Source: Pelagibacterales bacterium SAG-MED28
GTDB lineage: Bacteria; Pseudomonadota; Alphaproteobacteria; Pelagibacterales; Pelagibacteraceae
NCBI GenBank assembly: GCA_014653835.1
Contig: JACWDY010000005.1
Coordinates: 1-62,988 of the forward strand
DNA length: 62,988 bases
Direction of reading: 5' to 3'
This document shows, piece after piece, positions 62,860-62,988 of the stretch. Under the pieces are notes generated by a model that was not told where the DNA came from, did not search any database, and worked only from the letters and a program-made list of their open reading frames with translations. The position numbers were made by a program, and so were the translations under genes. Every line of letters starts with the position of its first letter. Position 1 is the stretch's first letter.

Positions 62860-62988
62860 ATGAAAATAACTAAGTTTAAAGAGGACATAACTTCAGAGAT
62901 AGCTAACTCATTTAAAAATAGTATTGCAATTGATACAGAGGCGACAGGTCTTCAAATTCCAGAACGAGATAAATTAAGTTTAATTCAA
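62860..62988 (+). CDS. rnd: ribonuclease D, N-terminal fragment cut by the window edge
   Basis: The frame starts at ATG 62860 and runs open to the last base (43 codons visible). IAIDTEATGLQIPERDKLSLIQ is the first exonuclease motif of DEDDy nucleases, with the metal-binding Asp and Glu. RNase D trims tRNA 3' ends. It diverges from the truncated reductase with only 20 bases between start codons. Confidence 0.85.
   Translation, partial: MKITKFKEDITSEIANSFKNSIAIDTEATGLQIPERDKLSLIQ

Overview
The window looks like a chromosomal segment of a streamlined, very AT-rich alphaproteobacterium, most likely of the SAR11/Pelagibacterales type. The reasons are pervasive A/T-ending codons, tiny or negative intergenic distances, weak or missing Shine-Dalgarno sites, and a minus-strand block in the order aroA, cmk, rpsA, ihfB, pyrF, trpF, trpB, trpA, accD, folC beside thioredoxin. 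This taxonomic call is inferred from gene content and order; no database search was possible. I saw no tRNA, rRNA, IS element or CRISPR array.

Region 1 (1-18761) is a type IV pilus island on the plus strand. It holds a truncated pilus-assembly gene at the left edge, a secreted protein, a PilY1-like tip protein, a protein fusing PilM and PilN, then pilO, pilP, pilQ, pilB and pilC. After these come four pilin-like genes, interrupted by a trypsin-like protease and an AsmA-like protein, and finally an autotransporter. PilT and the prepilin peptidase are not in the window. The most striking feature is the 328-bp gap between pilY1 and the pilM-pilN fusion. It carries eight copies of an 11-bp motif (TTCTAACACAA), six direct and two inverted, mostly spaced by 20-22 bp and overlapping a putative promoter. 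The first protein encoded downstream starts with a domain resembling the arm-type DNA-binding domain of phage integrases, followed by the actin-like PilM domain and a membrane-anchored PilN. The testable idea is a membrane-tethered pilus platform protein that binds its own regulatory region.

Region 2 (18781-41558) is housekeeping and stress: phosphoglycerate mutase, a VanZ-like protein, a secreted nuclease, a lytic-transglycosylase-like lipoprotein, an RND efflux pump, a sulfurtransferase, MsrA, a drug/metabolite transporter, a DNA glycosylase, purine salvage (phosphoribosyltransferase and permease), glutathione synthesis (gshA, gshB), oligopeptidase B, a J-domain protein, a heptosyltransferase-like enzyme, a dihydrodipicolinate-synthase-like protein, cyclopropane fatty acid synthase, an unknown Lys-rich coiled-coil protein and a metallo-beta-lactamase-fold hydrolase.

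Region 3 (41559-53749) contains purE-purK, a TauD-like oxygenase, a SRAP protein, a DEAD-box helicase, an FAH-family enzyme, rlmN, a J1-crystallin-like ADP-ribosylglycohydrolase homologue, rmuC, sbcB and thioredoxin. It also has several very small genes (36-63 aa).

Region 4 (53746-62988, mainly minus) is the folC-accD-trpA-trpB-trpF-pyrF-ihfB-rpsA-cmk-aroA block. It ends in a junction where the N-terminal half of an NDUFA9-like reductase runs into the C-terminal half of aroA inside an A-tract, which is either a deletion or an assembly chimera. Ribonuclease D begins divergently at the right edge.
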